Positions 52,528-60,670 of a stretch of DNA of 64,000 nt are shown piece by piece; within the stretch, counting starts at the first letter, position 1, and the number at the start of each line of letters is the position of its first letter. The notes below the pieces were generated by a model, which was not told the origin of the DNA, made no database searches, and was given only the letters and a program-made list of their open reading frames with translations. The translations under genes were made by a program, and so were the position numbers. Source of the DNA: Micromonospora siamensis (GTDB taxonomy: Bacteria; Actinomycetota; Actinomycetes; Mycobacteriales; Micromonosporaceae); assembly GCF_900090305.1 (NCBI RefSeq), contig NZ_LT607751.1:3968001-4032000 (forward strand), in the 5' to 3' direction.

Positions 52528-53295
52528 ATGGCGCGGATCCGTTGTGACTTCTTCTCCGAGGCCCTCGGCATGGGCACGTCCATGACGGTGCTGCTGCCCG
52601 ACCCGGCCGGCGCCGGGATCGGCATGGCCGGTGGCGCGCCGGCCGGCGACCCGCCCGTGCTGTACCTGCTGCACGGCCTGACCGACGACGACACGGCCTG
52701 GACCCGGCGCACCTCGATCGAGCGGTACGTCGCGCCGCTGGGGCTGGCCGTGGTGATGCCGAACGCCGGGCGCAGCTTCTACACCGACGAGGCGAACGGC
52801 AACCGGTACTGGCAGTTCCTCAGCGAGGAGCTGCCGCAGGTCTGCCGGTCGTTCTTTCGGCTGTCGGACCGCCGGGAGGACACCTTCGTCGCCGGCCTCT
52901 CGATGGGCGGCTACGGCGCGCTGAAGTGGGCGCTGCGCCAACCCGGGCGGTTCGCCGCCGCCGCCAGCCTCTCCGGCGCCCTCGACCTGGCCAACCGGCG
53001 CGACCACCCGACCAACCCGCTGAACCCGGCGGTCTGGCACACCGTCTTCGGTGACCGGCCGGTGGCGCCGGACGACGACACCATCGCCCTGGTGGAGGCC
53101 GCCGGCGCCGACCTGCCGGCCCTCTACCTCGGCTGCGGCACCGAGGACCACCTGCGCGAGGACAACGAACGGTTCCTGGCCGCCGCCCGGCGCCGGGGCG
53201 TACCGGTGGAGGCGCGCTGGTCCCCCGGCGCCCACGACTGGGACTACTGGGACGCGGCCATCCGCGACGTGCTGGCCTGGCTGCCGCTGCGCTGA
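52528..53295 (+). CDS. Esterase of the tributyrin-esterase / esterase D fold
   Basis: The 255-residue alpha/beta hydrolase has VLYLLHGLTDDDTAW (oxyanion region), the nucleophile motif VAGLSMGGYGALKWAL, the acid Asp in GCGTEDHLREDN and the His in GAHDWDYWDAAI. The closest known types are EstA tributyrin esterases and S-formylglutathione hydrolases. No signal peptide is seen, so it is cytosolic. The residues HGLTDDD and YWQFLSEELPQV fit short-chain acyl ester substrates. It is followed by a hairpin terminator. Confidence 0.9.
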   Translation: MARIRCDFFSEALGMGTSMTVLLPDPAGAGIGMAGGAPAGDPPVLYLLHGLTDDDTAWTRRTSIERYVAPLGLAVVMPNAGRSFYTDEANGNRYWQFLSEELPQVCRSFFRLSDRREDTFVAGLSMGGYGALKWALRQPGRFAAAASLSGALDLANRRDHPTNPLNPAVWHTVFGDRPVAPDDDTIALVEAAGADLPALYLGCGTEDHLREDNERFLAAARRRGVPVEARWSPGAHDWDYWDAAIRDVLAWLPLR

Positions 53296-53299
53296 GCGT

Positions 53300-53329
53300 G
53301 GGCCCGGCCGGTCGCCGCCGGCCGGGCCC
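53300..53329. terminator. Hairpin terminator
   Basis: 12-bp arms (53300-53311 and 53318-53329) with a 6-base loop lie 5 bp after the esterase stop. It may serve the convergent DinB gene too, although that stop is 118 bp away. Confidence 0.75.
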
Positions 53330-53446
53330 GAGGCTCTGCGGTGCCGGCCCGCCACCTGGCGGGCGCGCAGCCAGCGGCGCACCGGGACCGGGTACGCGAC
53401 CACCGCGGCGAGGGCGGCCACCCGGGCAGGGGTCGCCGAGCAGGCG

Positions 53447-53953
53447 TCAAGCGCCGACGCTGCCGTCGATCGCCTCGCGCAGGAAGTCGGCGTGGCCGTT
53501 GTGCCGGGCGTACTCGTGCATCATGTGCAGCATCACCAGCCGCAGCGACACGTCCTCGCCCCAGCGCGCCTGGTGGCCGGTGACCTCCAGCGACTCGGCC
53601 TCCCGCTCGATGCGGCGGGCGTGCTCCACCTCGGCCTGCCACACCGCGAACGCCTCCGCGCCGGTCGACCCGTCCGGGTCGTACGCGGCCTGGAAGTCGC
53701 CGGTCGGTGACCAGATCAGCCCGATCTCCTCGCCGGCGATCACCCGCCGGAACCAGGTCCGCTCCACCTCGGCCAAATGCCTCAGCAGGCCGAGCAGGCT
53801 CAGCGTGGACGGTGGCGAGGAGCGGCGGCGCAGCTCCTCGTCGCCGAGCCCGGCGCACTTCATGGCCAGGGTGGCGCGGTGGAAGTCGAGGAAGGCGCGC
53901 AGGGTCTCGCGCTCCCCCGCGCGCAGCGGCGGCCCGATCCGGTCGATCTCCAT
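53447..53953 (-). CDS. DinB-family (DUF664) protein
   Basis: The 168-residue four-helix protein of the DinB/YfiT superfamily has likely metal ligands in LGLLRHLAEVERTWF and MLHMMHEYARHNGHADFLRE (H-x3-H pattern). Actinomycete members include mycothiol- or bacillithiol-dependent S-transferases, but many are uncharacterised. The ATG at 53953 has GGGAGG 8 bp upstream. It is divergent from the secreted metalloprotease gene. Confidence 0.88.
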   Translation of the reverse strand: MEIDRIGPPLRAGERETLRAFLDFHRATLAMKCAGLGDEELRRRSSPPSTLSLLGLLRHLAEVERTWFRRVIAGEEIGLIWSPTGDFQAAYDPDGSTGAEAFAVWQAEVEHARRIEREAESLEVTGHQARWGEDVSLRLVMLHMMHEYARHNGHADFLREAIDGSVGA

Positions 53954-54059
53954 GTGAGGTCCCTCCCGTGCGGGCGCCCGGCCCGCTGGTCCGAGGTATT
54001 GGCAGCGTCCGACGGGGAGCCTAGTGTCGGCGAATCGATCCACCCTCGAAGGGACGATC

Positions 54060-55097
54060 ATGAACCCCCAGATCCGACGTTCCGCGCTGCTCGCCTCGGC
54101 GGTCACCGCGGCGCTGGTCGCCGGCGGCACCACCGTGCAGGCGGCCGGCGATCCCTACTCCGGCACCGCCGGCGCGACGGTGTTCGCGCCGAACCCGGTG
54201 CAGCAGCTCGGCGACCAGACGCTGACCGACGCCAAGGACGCCGACTACCCGGCGCTGGCCGGCGCGTACCGGCCGGTGACCCTGACCAACCTGGACGGCT
54301 CCGGCACCCTCACCGGCCGCTACGTCCGGGTCAAGAGCGACACCGGCACGCCCGCCCGGGCGGTCGACGGCTCCTTCCCCGCCTGGCACCGCGACGCCGA
54401 CCAGTTCGAGCAGGTCATGGGCTACCACTGGGTCAACACCGCCCAGGCTTACCTCCAGTCGCTCGGCTTCGGCAGCACGCTGCGCCCGGTCAACCAGCGG
54501 CAGATCGAGCTACGGGTCAACCAGTACGGCGGCGACAACTCGTTCTTCCGCGACGACAAGGCCAACATCACCCTCGGTAAGGGCGGGGTGGACGACGCCG
54601 AGGACGCCGAGGTGATCGTGCACGAGTACGGCCACTCGGTGCAGGACGGCCAGGTCCCCGGCTTCGGCACCAACCTGGAGTCCGGCTCGATCGGTGAGGC
54701 GTTCGGCGACTACCTGGCCGTCGCCGTGACCAGCTGGGCCACCGGCGTGCCGACGAAGACCCCGGAGGCGTGCGTCGCCGACTGGGACTCGGTGTCGTAC
54801 ACCAGCAGGACGCCGCACTGCCTGCGCCGGCTCGACGGCACCAAGGTCTACCCGACCGACGTGCGCGGCGAGGTGCACGCCGACGGGGAGATCTGGTCCC
54901 GCGCCCTGTGGGACATCCGGACCGCCCTCGGCGACCGCAAGGCCAGCACCCTGATCGTCGAGGCCCAGTTCGACTTCGCGCCGGACACCTCGTTCCGGGA
55001 CGCCGCACTGGCCACCGTGGCCACCGCCGAGCGCCTCTACGGCGCCTCCGCCGCCACGGCGACCCGCTCGGCGTTCGCCGCCCGCGGCATCCTCTGA
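54060..55097 (+). CDS. Secreted zinc metallopeptidase (M36 fungalysin-like)
   Basis: The 345-residue exported peptidase has a signal peptide at about 1-29 (ending VQAAG). The zinc motif is VIVHEYGHSVQD (H188, E189, H192), with the downstream Glu ligand in GSIGEAFGDYLAV (E213). It carries helical and loop segments typical of M36/M4-like gluzincins (EIWSRALWDIRTALG). It is short for the family, with no large FTP propeptide. The start is ATG 13 bases after GAAGGGA. It probably degrades extracellular protein. Confidence 0.85.
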   Translation: MNPQIRRSALLASAVTAALVAGGTTVQAAGDPYSGTAGATVFAPNPVQQLGDQTLTDAKDADYPALAGAYRPVTLTNLDGSGTLTGRYVRVKSDTGTPARAVDGSFPAWHRDADQFEQVMGYHWVNTAQAYLQSLGFGSTLRPVNQRQIELRVNQYGGDNSFFRDDKANITLGKGGVDDAEDAEVIVHEYGHSVQDGQVPGFGTNLESGSIGEAFGDYLAVAVTSWATGVPTKTPEACVADWDSVSYTSRTPHCLRRLDGTKVYPTDVRGEVHADGEIWSRALWDIRTALGDRKASTLIVEAQFDFAPDTSFRDAALATVATAERLYGASAATATRSAFAARGIL

Positions 55098-55206
55098 CGG
55101 CCCGACCTGCTCACCTTCGGGTTTGCGAGGTGGCGGCGAGGGTAGCGGTGGCGGTGCACCCGGCCGCGTCCGCGCGCCGCCACCTGCGTACCCCTGGAGG
55201 CCGCTG

Positions 55207-55893
55207 ATGTCCTCGATCCTCGCGTCGCCCGCCGCAGGCCCGGGCCTCCTCGCCCCCGAGTCGCTGATCTCGACGTTCGGGCTGATCGGCATCCTCGCGG
55301 TCGTCTTCGCCGAGTCCGGGCTGCTGATCGGGTTCTTCCTGCCCGGCGACTCGCTGCTGTTCACCGCCGGCCTGCTGGTGGCCGGCGGCCGCTACCTGAG
55401 CCAGCCGCTCTGGCTGGTCTGCCTGCTGGTGGCGGTCGCCGCGATCGCCGGTGACCAGGTGGGCTACCTGTTCGGCAAGCGGGTCGGCCCGGCGCTGTTC
55501 CGCCGGCCCGACTCCCGGCTGTTCAAGCAGCAGAACGTGGAACGGGCCAACCGGTTCTTCGCCCGGCACGGCGCCCGGTCGGTGGTGCTGGCCCGGTTCA
55601 TCCCGGTGGTACGCACCTTCACCCCGATCATCGCCGGGGTGAGCCGGATGCGGTACCGCACGTTCCTGACCTACAACGTGATCGGCGGGGCGCTGTGGGG
55701 CACCGGCGTCACGGTGCTCGGCTTCTACCTGGGCCGGATCCCGTTCGTCCGGGACAACATCGAGTTCATCCTGATCGGCATCGTGCTGGTCTCCGTCGTG
55801 CCGATCGGGATCCAGCTGCTGCGCTCCCGCCACGCGGGTCACCGCGACGACGCCGACCGGGCGCGGAGGGCCGCGACGCCGCAGGACGCCTGA
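55207..55893 (+). CDS. DedA-family membrane protein
   Basis: The 228-residue protein has the DedA/SNARE-associated hallmarks: VVFAESGLLIGFFLPGDSLL, a reentrant helix, VGYLFGKRVG, and the conserved ARFIPVVRTFTPIIAGVSRM, then two C-terminal TM helices. Family members flip undecaprenyl phosphate or other lipids and support membrane potential and wall stress tolerance. The ATG has GGAGG 6 bp upstream. It is the second lipid-carrier-related gene in this part of the window, besides PAP2. Confidence 0.94.
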   Translation: MSSILASPAAGPGLLAPESLISTFGLIGILAVVFAESGLLIGFFLPGDSLLFTAGLLVAGGRYLSQPLWLVCLLVAVAAIAGDQVGYLFGKRVGPALFRRPDSRLFKQQNVERANRFFARHGARSVVLARFIPVVRTFTPIIAGVSRMRYRTFLTYNVIGGALWGTGVTVLGFYLGRIPFVRDNIEFILIGIVLVSVVPIGIQLLRSRHAGHRDDADRARRAATPQDA

Positions 55894-55915
55894 GCTGGCC
55901 GCGCCGGCCGAGCGG

Positions 55916-56755
55916 TCAACCGGGGCGCAGCGCGGAACGGGCCACCGGGAAGTCGAAGTACGTCTCCGGGTACGGCTCGGTCGTCCACCGGTAGTGCCAC
56001 CACTCGCGCGGGTAGTTCTCGAAACCCTGTGCGGTCATCAGCCGCCGCAGCCGGTCCCGTTCCACCCGGGGCGTGCCGGTGACCCGGGGGTCGTCGGTGT
56101 GCGCGAGCGGGTCGAAGCAGTCGAAACCGGTGCCCATGTCGACGCTGTCGTCACCGAAGCGGCGGTCGGCCGGCGCGGTGCAGGCGACCAGCGGCTGCCC
56201 GGGCGAGTAGCCGGGCTGCGCCGGGGTGGGCACCGGGACCAGGGTCAGGTCCAGGGTGCTGCCCCGGCTGTGCGCGGTGGGCGCCCCGATGTACCCGTCG
56301 GCGAACAGCCGCGACTTCGGCACCGTCGGATAGAACTCGGCCTTCATCCGCTGCTCGCCGGGCTGCTTCGCCCAGGTCACGAAGTCGTCCACGGCGCGGC
56401 GGGGGCGGTAGCAGTCGTACACCTTGAGGCTGCGGCCCTGCGCGAGCGCGGCGGCCTGCACCCGACGCAGCGCGTCGGCGGCTCCCCGGGTGAGCAGGCA
56501 GAGCGGCTCGGCGTAGCCGGCGATCGGCCGGCCGACGAAGTTGTGCGGGCCGGCGTAGCGGATGTCGGCGCGGATGCTCGGGTCGACGTCGGTGAGCACC
56601 ACGAAGTCGGCCGGGGCGCGCGGGCCGGTCGCGCTGGGGGTGGGGGTGGGCGGCGGCGGTGTCGGGGCGGGCCGCTGGCAGCCGGCGACCAGCGCGGCGG
56701 CCACGACCGCCAGGGCCGCCAGCCGCCGGGCGATGCTGGGCGGCCCGGACCTCAC
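55916..56755 (-). CDS. VanX-like D-Ala-D-Ala dipeptidase lipoprotein (M15D)
   Basis: The 279-residue lipoprotein has a signal with lipobox ALVAGC (about residue 26) and a Pro/Thr linker. An M15 domain follows, with YDCYRPRRAVDDFV, zinc ligands in GAPTAHSRGSTLDLTL, DMGTGFDCFDPLAH and EWWHYRW (catalytic Glu and His). VanX enzymes hydrolyse D-Ala-D-Ala. This exported form, without vanH/vanA neighbours, is more likely a wall-recycling peptidase than a glycopeptide-resistance gene. The GTG start follows AAGG at 5 bp. Confidence 0.88.
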   Translation of the reverse strand: MRSGPPSIARRLAALAVVAAALVAGCQRPAPTPPPPTPTPSATGPRAPADFVVLTDVDPSIRADIRYAGPHNFVGRPIAGYAEPLCLLTRGAADALRRVQAAALAQGRSLKVYDCYRPRRAVDDFVTWAKQPGEQRMKAEFYPTVPKSRLFADGYIGAPTAHSRGSTLDLTLVPVPTPAQPGYSPGQPLVACTAPADRRFGDDSVDMGTGFDCFDPLAHTDDPRVTGTPRVERDRLRRLMTAQGFENYPREWWHYRWTTEPYPETYFDFPVARSALRPG

Positions 56756-56820
56756 CTTGCCTTGTCTACCGCACGACCGGGCGGCCGGAGCGGGCAACGG
56801 CCACAGCGTGACCTCGCCGG

Positions 56821-57786
56821 TCAGGGGGCGAGCGCCGCACGCAGAAAGGTGAGCGCCGCCGCGTCGTCGTCGATACCGCCGGCCTCGTGGCCGTTGTACC
56901 GCCACACCGCCAGCTCCGCCGGCCCCCGGTAGGCGTTCACCGCCGCGTAGACCGTCGACGGCGGCACGATCTCGTCCATCAGGGCGACCGAGAACCGGGC
57001 CGGGACGGCGGCCCGGCGGGCGAAGGCCACCCCGTCGACGTACCCGAGGGTGCGCAGCGCCTGCTCCTCCGCGTCGCGGTGCACGGCCAGCCAGTCGCGG
57101 ATCTCCCGGTACGGGTGGGCGTCGGTGACCAGCACCGCCCGGGGGATGTCGCAGAGGAACGGCACGTACGACACCAGCGCCCGGACCTCCGGCACCAGGG
57201 CGGCCACAGCCAGGGCGATCCCGCCGCCCTGGCTGTGGCCGAGCACCGCCACCCGCTGCGGGTCCAAGGCCGGTAGCGTGCGGGCCGCGTCGACGGCGCG
57301 GACCGCGTCGGTGATCAACCGCCGGTAGTAGTAGCGGCGGGGGTCGCCGAGGCCGCGGGTGACCACGCCGGGCGCCTCCGGGCCGGCCGCCGCCGGATCG
57401 GGGGTGTCGCCACGGCTCCACCCCGACCCCTGGCCCCGGGTGTCCATCTGGAGGTGGGCGAAGCCCGCGCACGCCCACAGCAGGTTCTCCAGCGGGTGAC
57501 CGCGGCCGCCGCCGTAGCCGACGTACTGCACCACGGTGGGCAGCGGACCGCGCGCCGCGGCGGGTACCCGCAGCCAGGCCCGCACCGGCTGCCCGGCGAA
57601 GCCGGGAAGGGTCACGTCGTGGACCTCGACGGCGGCCAGCGCGGTCTCCACCGGGACCGACCGCACGGTGTCGTCGCAGGCCCGCGCCTCGGCGAGCGTC
57701 TCGGTCCAGAACCGGTCGAAGTCCGCCGGCTCCCGCAGCGCGCTGTGGTAGCCGCGCAGCTGCTCCTCGGGCAGGTCGGTGTGCAC
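56821..57786 (-). CDS. Acetylxylan esterase / cephalosporin-C deacetylase family
   Basis: The 321-residue AXE1-type alpha/beta hydrolase contains the N-terminal LREPADFDRFW motif and VVQYVGYGGGRGHPLENLLW. The RGQGSGW loop, nucleophile VLGHSQGGGIALAV, acid Asp in MDEIVPPSTVYAAVNAY and His in YNGHEAGG are also seen. It has no signal peptide, so it acts inside the cell on imported acetylated xylo-oligosaccharides. The GTG start at 57786 lies 18 bp after the end of a GH10 remnant on the same strand. It fits the adjacent LacI, ABC importer and GH3 genes. Confidence 0.92.
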   Translation of the reverse strand: MHTDLPEEQLRGYHSALREPADFDRFWTETLAEARACDDTVRSVPVETALAAVEVHDVTLPGFAGQPVRAWLRVPAAARGPLPTVVQYVGYGGGRGHPLENLLWACAGFAHLQMDTRGQGSGWSRGDTPDPAAAGPEAPGVVTRGLGDPRRYYYRRLITDAVRAVDAARTLPALDPQRVAVLGHSQGGGIALAVAALVPEVRALVSYVPFLCDIPRAVLVTDAHPYREIRDWLAVHRDAEEQALRTLGYVDGVAFARRAAVPARFSVALMDEIVPPSTVYAAVNAYRGPAELAVWRYNGHEAGGIDDDAAALTFLRAALAP

Positions 57787-57803
57787 CCTCGGCCCGCCGG
57801 CGC

Positions 57804-58013
57804 CTACCGGTGCGGCCGCTGCGGCACGCGCGGCAGCACGAAGGGTGGCCCGGAGTAGACCAGCTCGGCCTTCAACTCCTGGTACGCCAGCACGTGCCCG
57901 CGTACCCGCTGGTGGTGCGCGGTGGCGAAGGCGACCAGTTGGTCGGCCGGCCCCCAGTCGTAGCTGCCGCGGGTGGTCTCCAGGCTCTCCCACTTCATCT
58001 CGTTCTCGACCAT
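57804..58013 (-). pseudogene. GH10 xylanase remnant
   Basis: A 69-codon ORF keeps about 45 residues of a GH10 xylanase N-terminal region: MVENEMKWESLETTRGSYDW, then QRVRGHVLAYQ, matching the family pattern VTPENEMKWD... and QRVRGHTLVWH. The sequence then turns into an unrelated 24-residue tail and a stop. The catalytic Glu pair and most of the barrel are missing. It is clearly a deletion remnant between the LacI regulator and the acetylxylan esterase. Its upstream region still carries operator-like palindromes. Confidence 0.75.
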
Positions 58014-58059
58014 CGGGACTCCTTCTCGGGTCGACTCCTCCGGAGTCGGTCCGCCGCCA

Positions 58060-58075
58060 GGTTTTCCGGAAAACC
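58060..58075. promoter_or_regulatory. 16-bp perfect palindrome upstream of the GH10 remnant
   Basis: GGTTTTCC-GGAAAACC is perfectly symmetrical. Nearby are CGACTCC-TCC-GGAGTCG (58032-58048) and two similar boxes, GGAAGTTTCGGAA (58081-58093) and GGAACTTTCGGAG (58189-58201). The boxes resemble the CGAAA-N-TTTCG sites of xylanolytic LacI regulators in Streptomyces. They probably served the lost xylanase gene. Confidence 0.55.
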
Positions 58076-58223
58076 AGCGCGGAAGTTTCGGAATCCCGCT
58101 CACCGTAGCGGCTCACGGCGGCCATGAAAAGAGCCCAGTCGATGGCAGAAGCCGTTCGCCCCGGTGCCACGAATTCCGGACCCGCGCCGGAACTTTCGGA
58201 GACGCGGCGGGGCCGCTCCGGGG

Positions 58224-59228
58224 TCAGCGGCAGGGACGGCAGGAAGAACGGACGACCAACTCGGTCGGGAGCCGGATGTGGGTGTCGCGTTCGACGCCGC
58301 CGATCAGGTCGATGAGCAGGCGCAGCGCTTCCGCGCCCATGCTCTGCAACGGTTGCCTGATCGTCGTCAGCGGCGGGTCGACCAACGCCGACTCGGGGAC
58401 GTTGTCGAAGCCGATCACCGACAGGTCGTCGGGGACCGCGATCCCCATCCGCCGGGCGACGTCCATGGTGGAGATCGCCGAGAGGTCGTTGCCCGCGAAG
58501 ATGGCGGTCGGCCGGTCGGCGAGGCCGAGCAGTTCCGCCGCGGTGCCGGCGGCGCTCTCGATCCGGTAGCCGCCGACGCGCACCAGCCGCTCGTCCACCG
58601 GTACGCCGGCATCGGCCATCGCCCGGCGGAAACCGGCCTCGCGCAGCCGGGACGACTCGAGGTCCGGCCGCCCGCTCATGTGCCCGATCCGCCGATGGCC
58701 GAGCGACAGCAGGTAGGTGGTCGCCAGGACGGCGCCGGCGAAGTTGTCGGAGTCGACGGTGGGCAGGCCGGACGGGCCGGTGTGCGGGTCGACGGCCACC
58801 ACGTGGAAGCCGTGCTTGGTCTCCACGACGGTCGGCGTGACGATGACGGCGCCGTCGATCAGGGTGCCGGAGAGGCGGGCCAGCGAGCGGCGTTCCCATC
58901 CGACGGCGGCGCCCTCGCCGTCGCCGCTGGAGTAGGCGAGCAGCTGGTAGCCGCTGCCGGCGACCTCCCGGGACGCCCCCTTGAGCAGCTCGGTGGAGAA
59001 CGGCTCGAACTCGGCGACCAGGATGCCGAGCACGTTCGTCCGGTGGCTGCGCAGGCTCTGCGCGCCCAGGCTGGCCTCGTAACCGAGGTCGCGGATGACC
59101 TGCTCGACGCGCTCCACGGTCGCCTGCGCCACGCCGTAACGCCCATTGACGACCTTCGAGACGGTCGCCACCGAGACGCCGGCCGTACGTGCCACGTCCG
59201 ACATCTTGACGCGTTCCGGGAACACCAC
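58224..59228 (-). CDS. LacI-family sugar-responsive repressor
   Basis: The 334-residue regulator has a LacI helix-turn-helix (MSDVARTAGVSVATVSKVVN, YGVAQATVERVEQVI) with hinge, then a periplasmic-binding-like sugar domain (VLGILVAEFEPFSTELLKGA, IGHMSGRPDLESSRLREAGF, AIFAGNDLSAISTMDVAR, PPLTTIRQPLQSMG). The start GTG 59228 lies 6 bases after a -10-like TACACT (59235-59240) preceded by TGACCT (59258-59263), so the mRNA is probably leaderless. It is divergent from the ABC importer, with a 14-bp palindrome between them; xylo-oligosaccharide or a related glycoside is the likely inducer. Confidence 0.93.
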   Translation of the reverse strand: MVFPERVKMSDVARTAGVSVATVSKVVNGRYGVAQATVERVEQVIRDLGYEASLGAQSLRSHRTNVLGILVAEFEPFSTELLKGASREVAGSGYQLLAYSSGDGEGAAVGWERRSLARLSGTLIDGAVIVTPTVVETKHGFHVVAVDPHTGPSGLPTVDSDNFAGAVLATTYLLSLGHRRIGHMSGRPDLESSRLREAGFRRAMADAGVPVDERLVRVGGYRIESAAGTAAELLGLADRPTAIFAGNDLSAISTMDVARRMGIAVPDDLSVIGFDNVPESALVDPPLTTIRQPLQSMGAEALRLLIDLIGGVERDTHIRLPTELVVRSSCRPCR

Positions 59229-59277
59229 GCGACGAGTGTAGAGCCGGCGCGGGGCAAAGGTCACGACGGATCGAAAA

Positions 59278-59320
59278 CGTTATCGATAACGATTGACATC
59301 GAGTTACGTGACTGTAAAAC
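59278..59320 (+). promoter_or_regulatory. Operator and promoter of the sugar ABC operon
   Basis: CGTTATC-GATAACG (59278-59291) is a perfect 14-bp palindrome of LacI type. It abuts a consensus -35 TTGACA (59293-59298), followed after 16 bp by TAAAAC (59315-59320). The repressor encoded divergently would occlude the -35. Confidence 0.8.
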
Positions 59321-59359
59321 TCCCCCCGACAACCCGACTGACTGGTCGAGGAGACATCG

Positions 59360-60670
59360 ATGACTACGAAGCGTCATGTGGGCGCACTCCTGGCACTGTT
59401 GCTGACCAGCGCTTCCCTCGTAGCCGGCTGCGGCGGCGGGGGCGAGGACGAGGCGGCCCCACCGGGCGAGCTGTACAAGAACCCGGTGACCCTGACCTGG
59501 TGGCACAACGCCCCCCAGGACGGTCCCGGCAAGACCTACTGGGCGAAGGTCGCCAAGGACTTCTCCGCCCTCCACCCGAGCGTCACGATCAAGATCGAGG
59601 CGATCGAGACCAACCAGCTCCAGCGGACCCGGATCCCGGCAGCCCTGCTGAGCAACGACCCACCCGACGTCTTCATGTCCTGGGGCGGCGGCGAGCTGCG
59701 CGAGCAGGTCGAGGCCGGCTACCTCAAGGACATCACCGACCAGGTCAGGACCGAGGTCGGCACCATCGGCAGCGCCGCCGAGATCTGGCAGGTGGATGGC
59801 AGGCAGTACGGTCTGCCGTTCCGGATGGGCATCGAAGGCGTCTGGTACAACAAGGAACTCTTCGCGAAGGCCGGCATCACGGCGCCGCCGACCACCTTCG
59901 AGGAACTCAACACCGCGGTCACCAGGCTCAAGGCCATCAACGTCACGCCGATCGCGGTGGGCGCCGGCGACAAGTGGCCCGCCGCGCACTGGTGGTACAA
60001 CTTCGCGCTGCGCGACTGCTCGGTCGACACCCTCAAGAAGGCGACCAGGGACAAGGTCTTCGACGACCCGTGCTTCGTCAAGGCCGGCCAGGACCTGAAG
60101 GCCTTCATCGACACCAGGCCGTTCCAGAACAACTTCATCGCCACGCCCGGCCAGAACGACCCCACCAGCGCGAACGGTCTGCTCGCCAACGGCAAGGCGG
60201 CGATGGAGCTGATGGGCGACTGGAACCGGGGCACGCTGGACAACGTCGCCACCGACAAGGCCAGGCTCGCCACGTTCATCGGCTGGTTCCCCGTACCGGC
60301 GATCGCCGGCTCCGCCGGTGACCCGAAGGCGGCCCTCGGTGGCGGCGACGGCTTCGCCTGCGCCAAGGCCGCCCCCGCCGAGTGCGTCGAGTTCCTCAAG
60401 TACATCGCCAGCCCCGACGTCCAGAAGGGCTACGCCGAGACCGGCACCGGCCTGCCCGTCGTCAAGGGCGCCGAGGCCGGCATCAAGGACCCGGCCCTGA
60501 AGTCCATCCTCCAGGCCACCGCCGACGCGAGCTACGTGCAGCTGTGGCTGGACACCGCCTACGGCAGCACCGTCGGCACCGCGATGAACGACGCGATCGT
60601 CGCCATCTTCTCGGGGAACGGGACGCCGGAGAAGGTCGTCTCGGCCATGAAGGCAGCTGCGAGCAAGTGA
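59360..60670 (+). CDS. Sugar ABC transporter substrate-binding lipoprotein
   Basis: The 436-residue extracellular solute-binding protein of family 1 has a lipobox LVAGC (Cys24) and a Gly/Asp/Glu linker. The core contains VTLTWWHNAPQDGPGKTYW, PPDVFMSWGGGELREQVEAG, GLPFRMGIEGVWYNKELFAKAG and GKAAMELMGDWNRG. It resembles BxlE (xylobiose) and CebE-type proteins, so a xylo- or gluco-oligosaccharide ligand is likely. The ATG is 13 bases after GAGGAGA. Its stop overlaps the first permease gene. Confidence 0.94.
   Translation: MTTKRHVGALLALLLTSASLVAGCGGGGEDEAAPPGELYKNPVTLTWWHNAPQDGPGKTYWAKVAKDFSALHPSVTIKIEAIETNQLQRTRIPAALLSNDPPDVFMSWGGGELREQVEAGYLKDITDQVRTEVGTIGSAAEIWQVDGRQYGLPFRMGIEGVWYNKELFAKAGITAPPTTFEELNTAVTRLKAINVTPIAVGAGDKWPAAHWWYNFALRDCSVDTLKKATRDKVFDDPCFVKAGQDLKAFIDTRPFQNNFIATPGQNDPTSANGLLANGKAAMELMGDWNRGTLDNVATDKARLATFIGWFPVPAIAGSAGDPKAALGGGDGFACAKAAPAECVEFLKYIASPDVQKGYAETGTGLPVVKGAEAGIKDPALKSILQATADASYVQLWLDTAYGSTVGTAMNDAIVAIFSGNGTPEKVVSAMKAAASK

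Noticed and set aside
55916..56755. Vancomycin resistance cluster
   Set aside because: Only a VanX-like exported lipoprotein is present; no vanH, vanA or vanS/vanR beside it.
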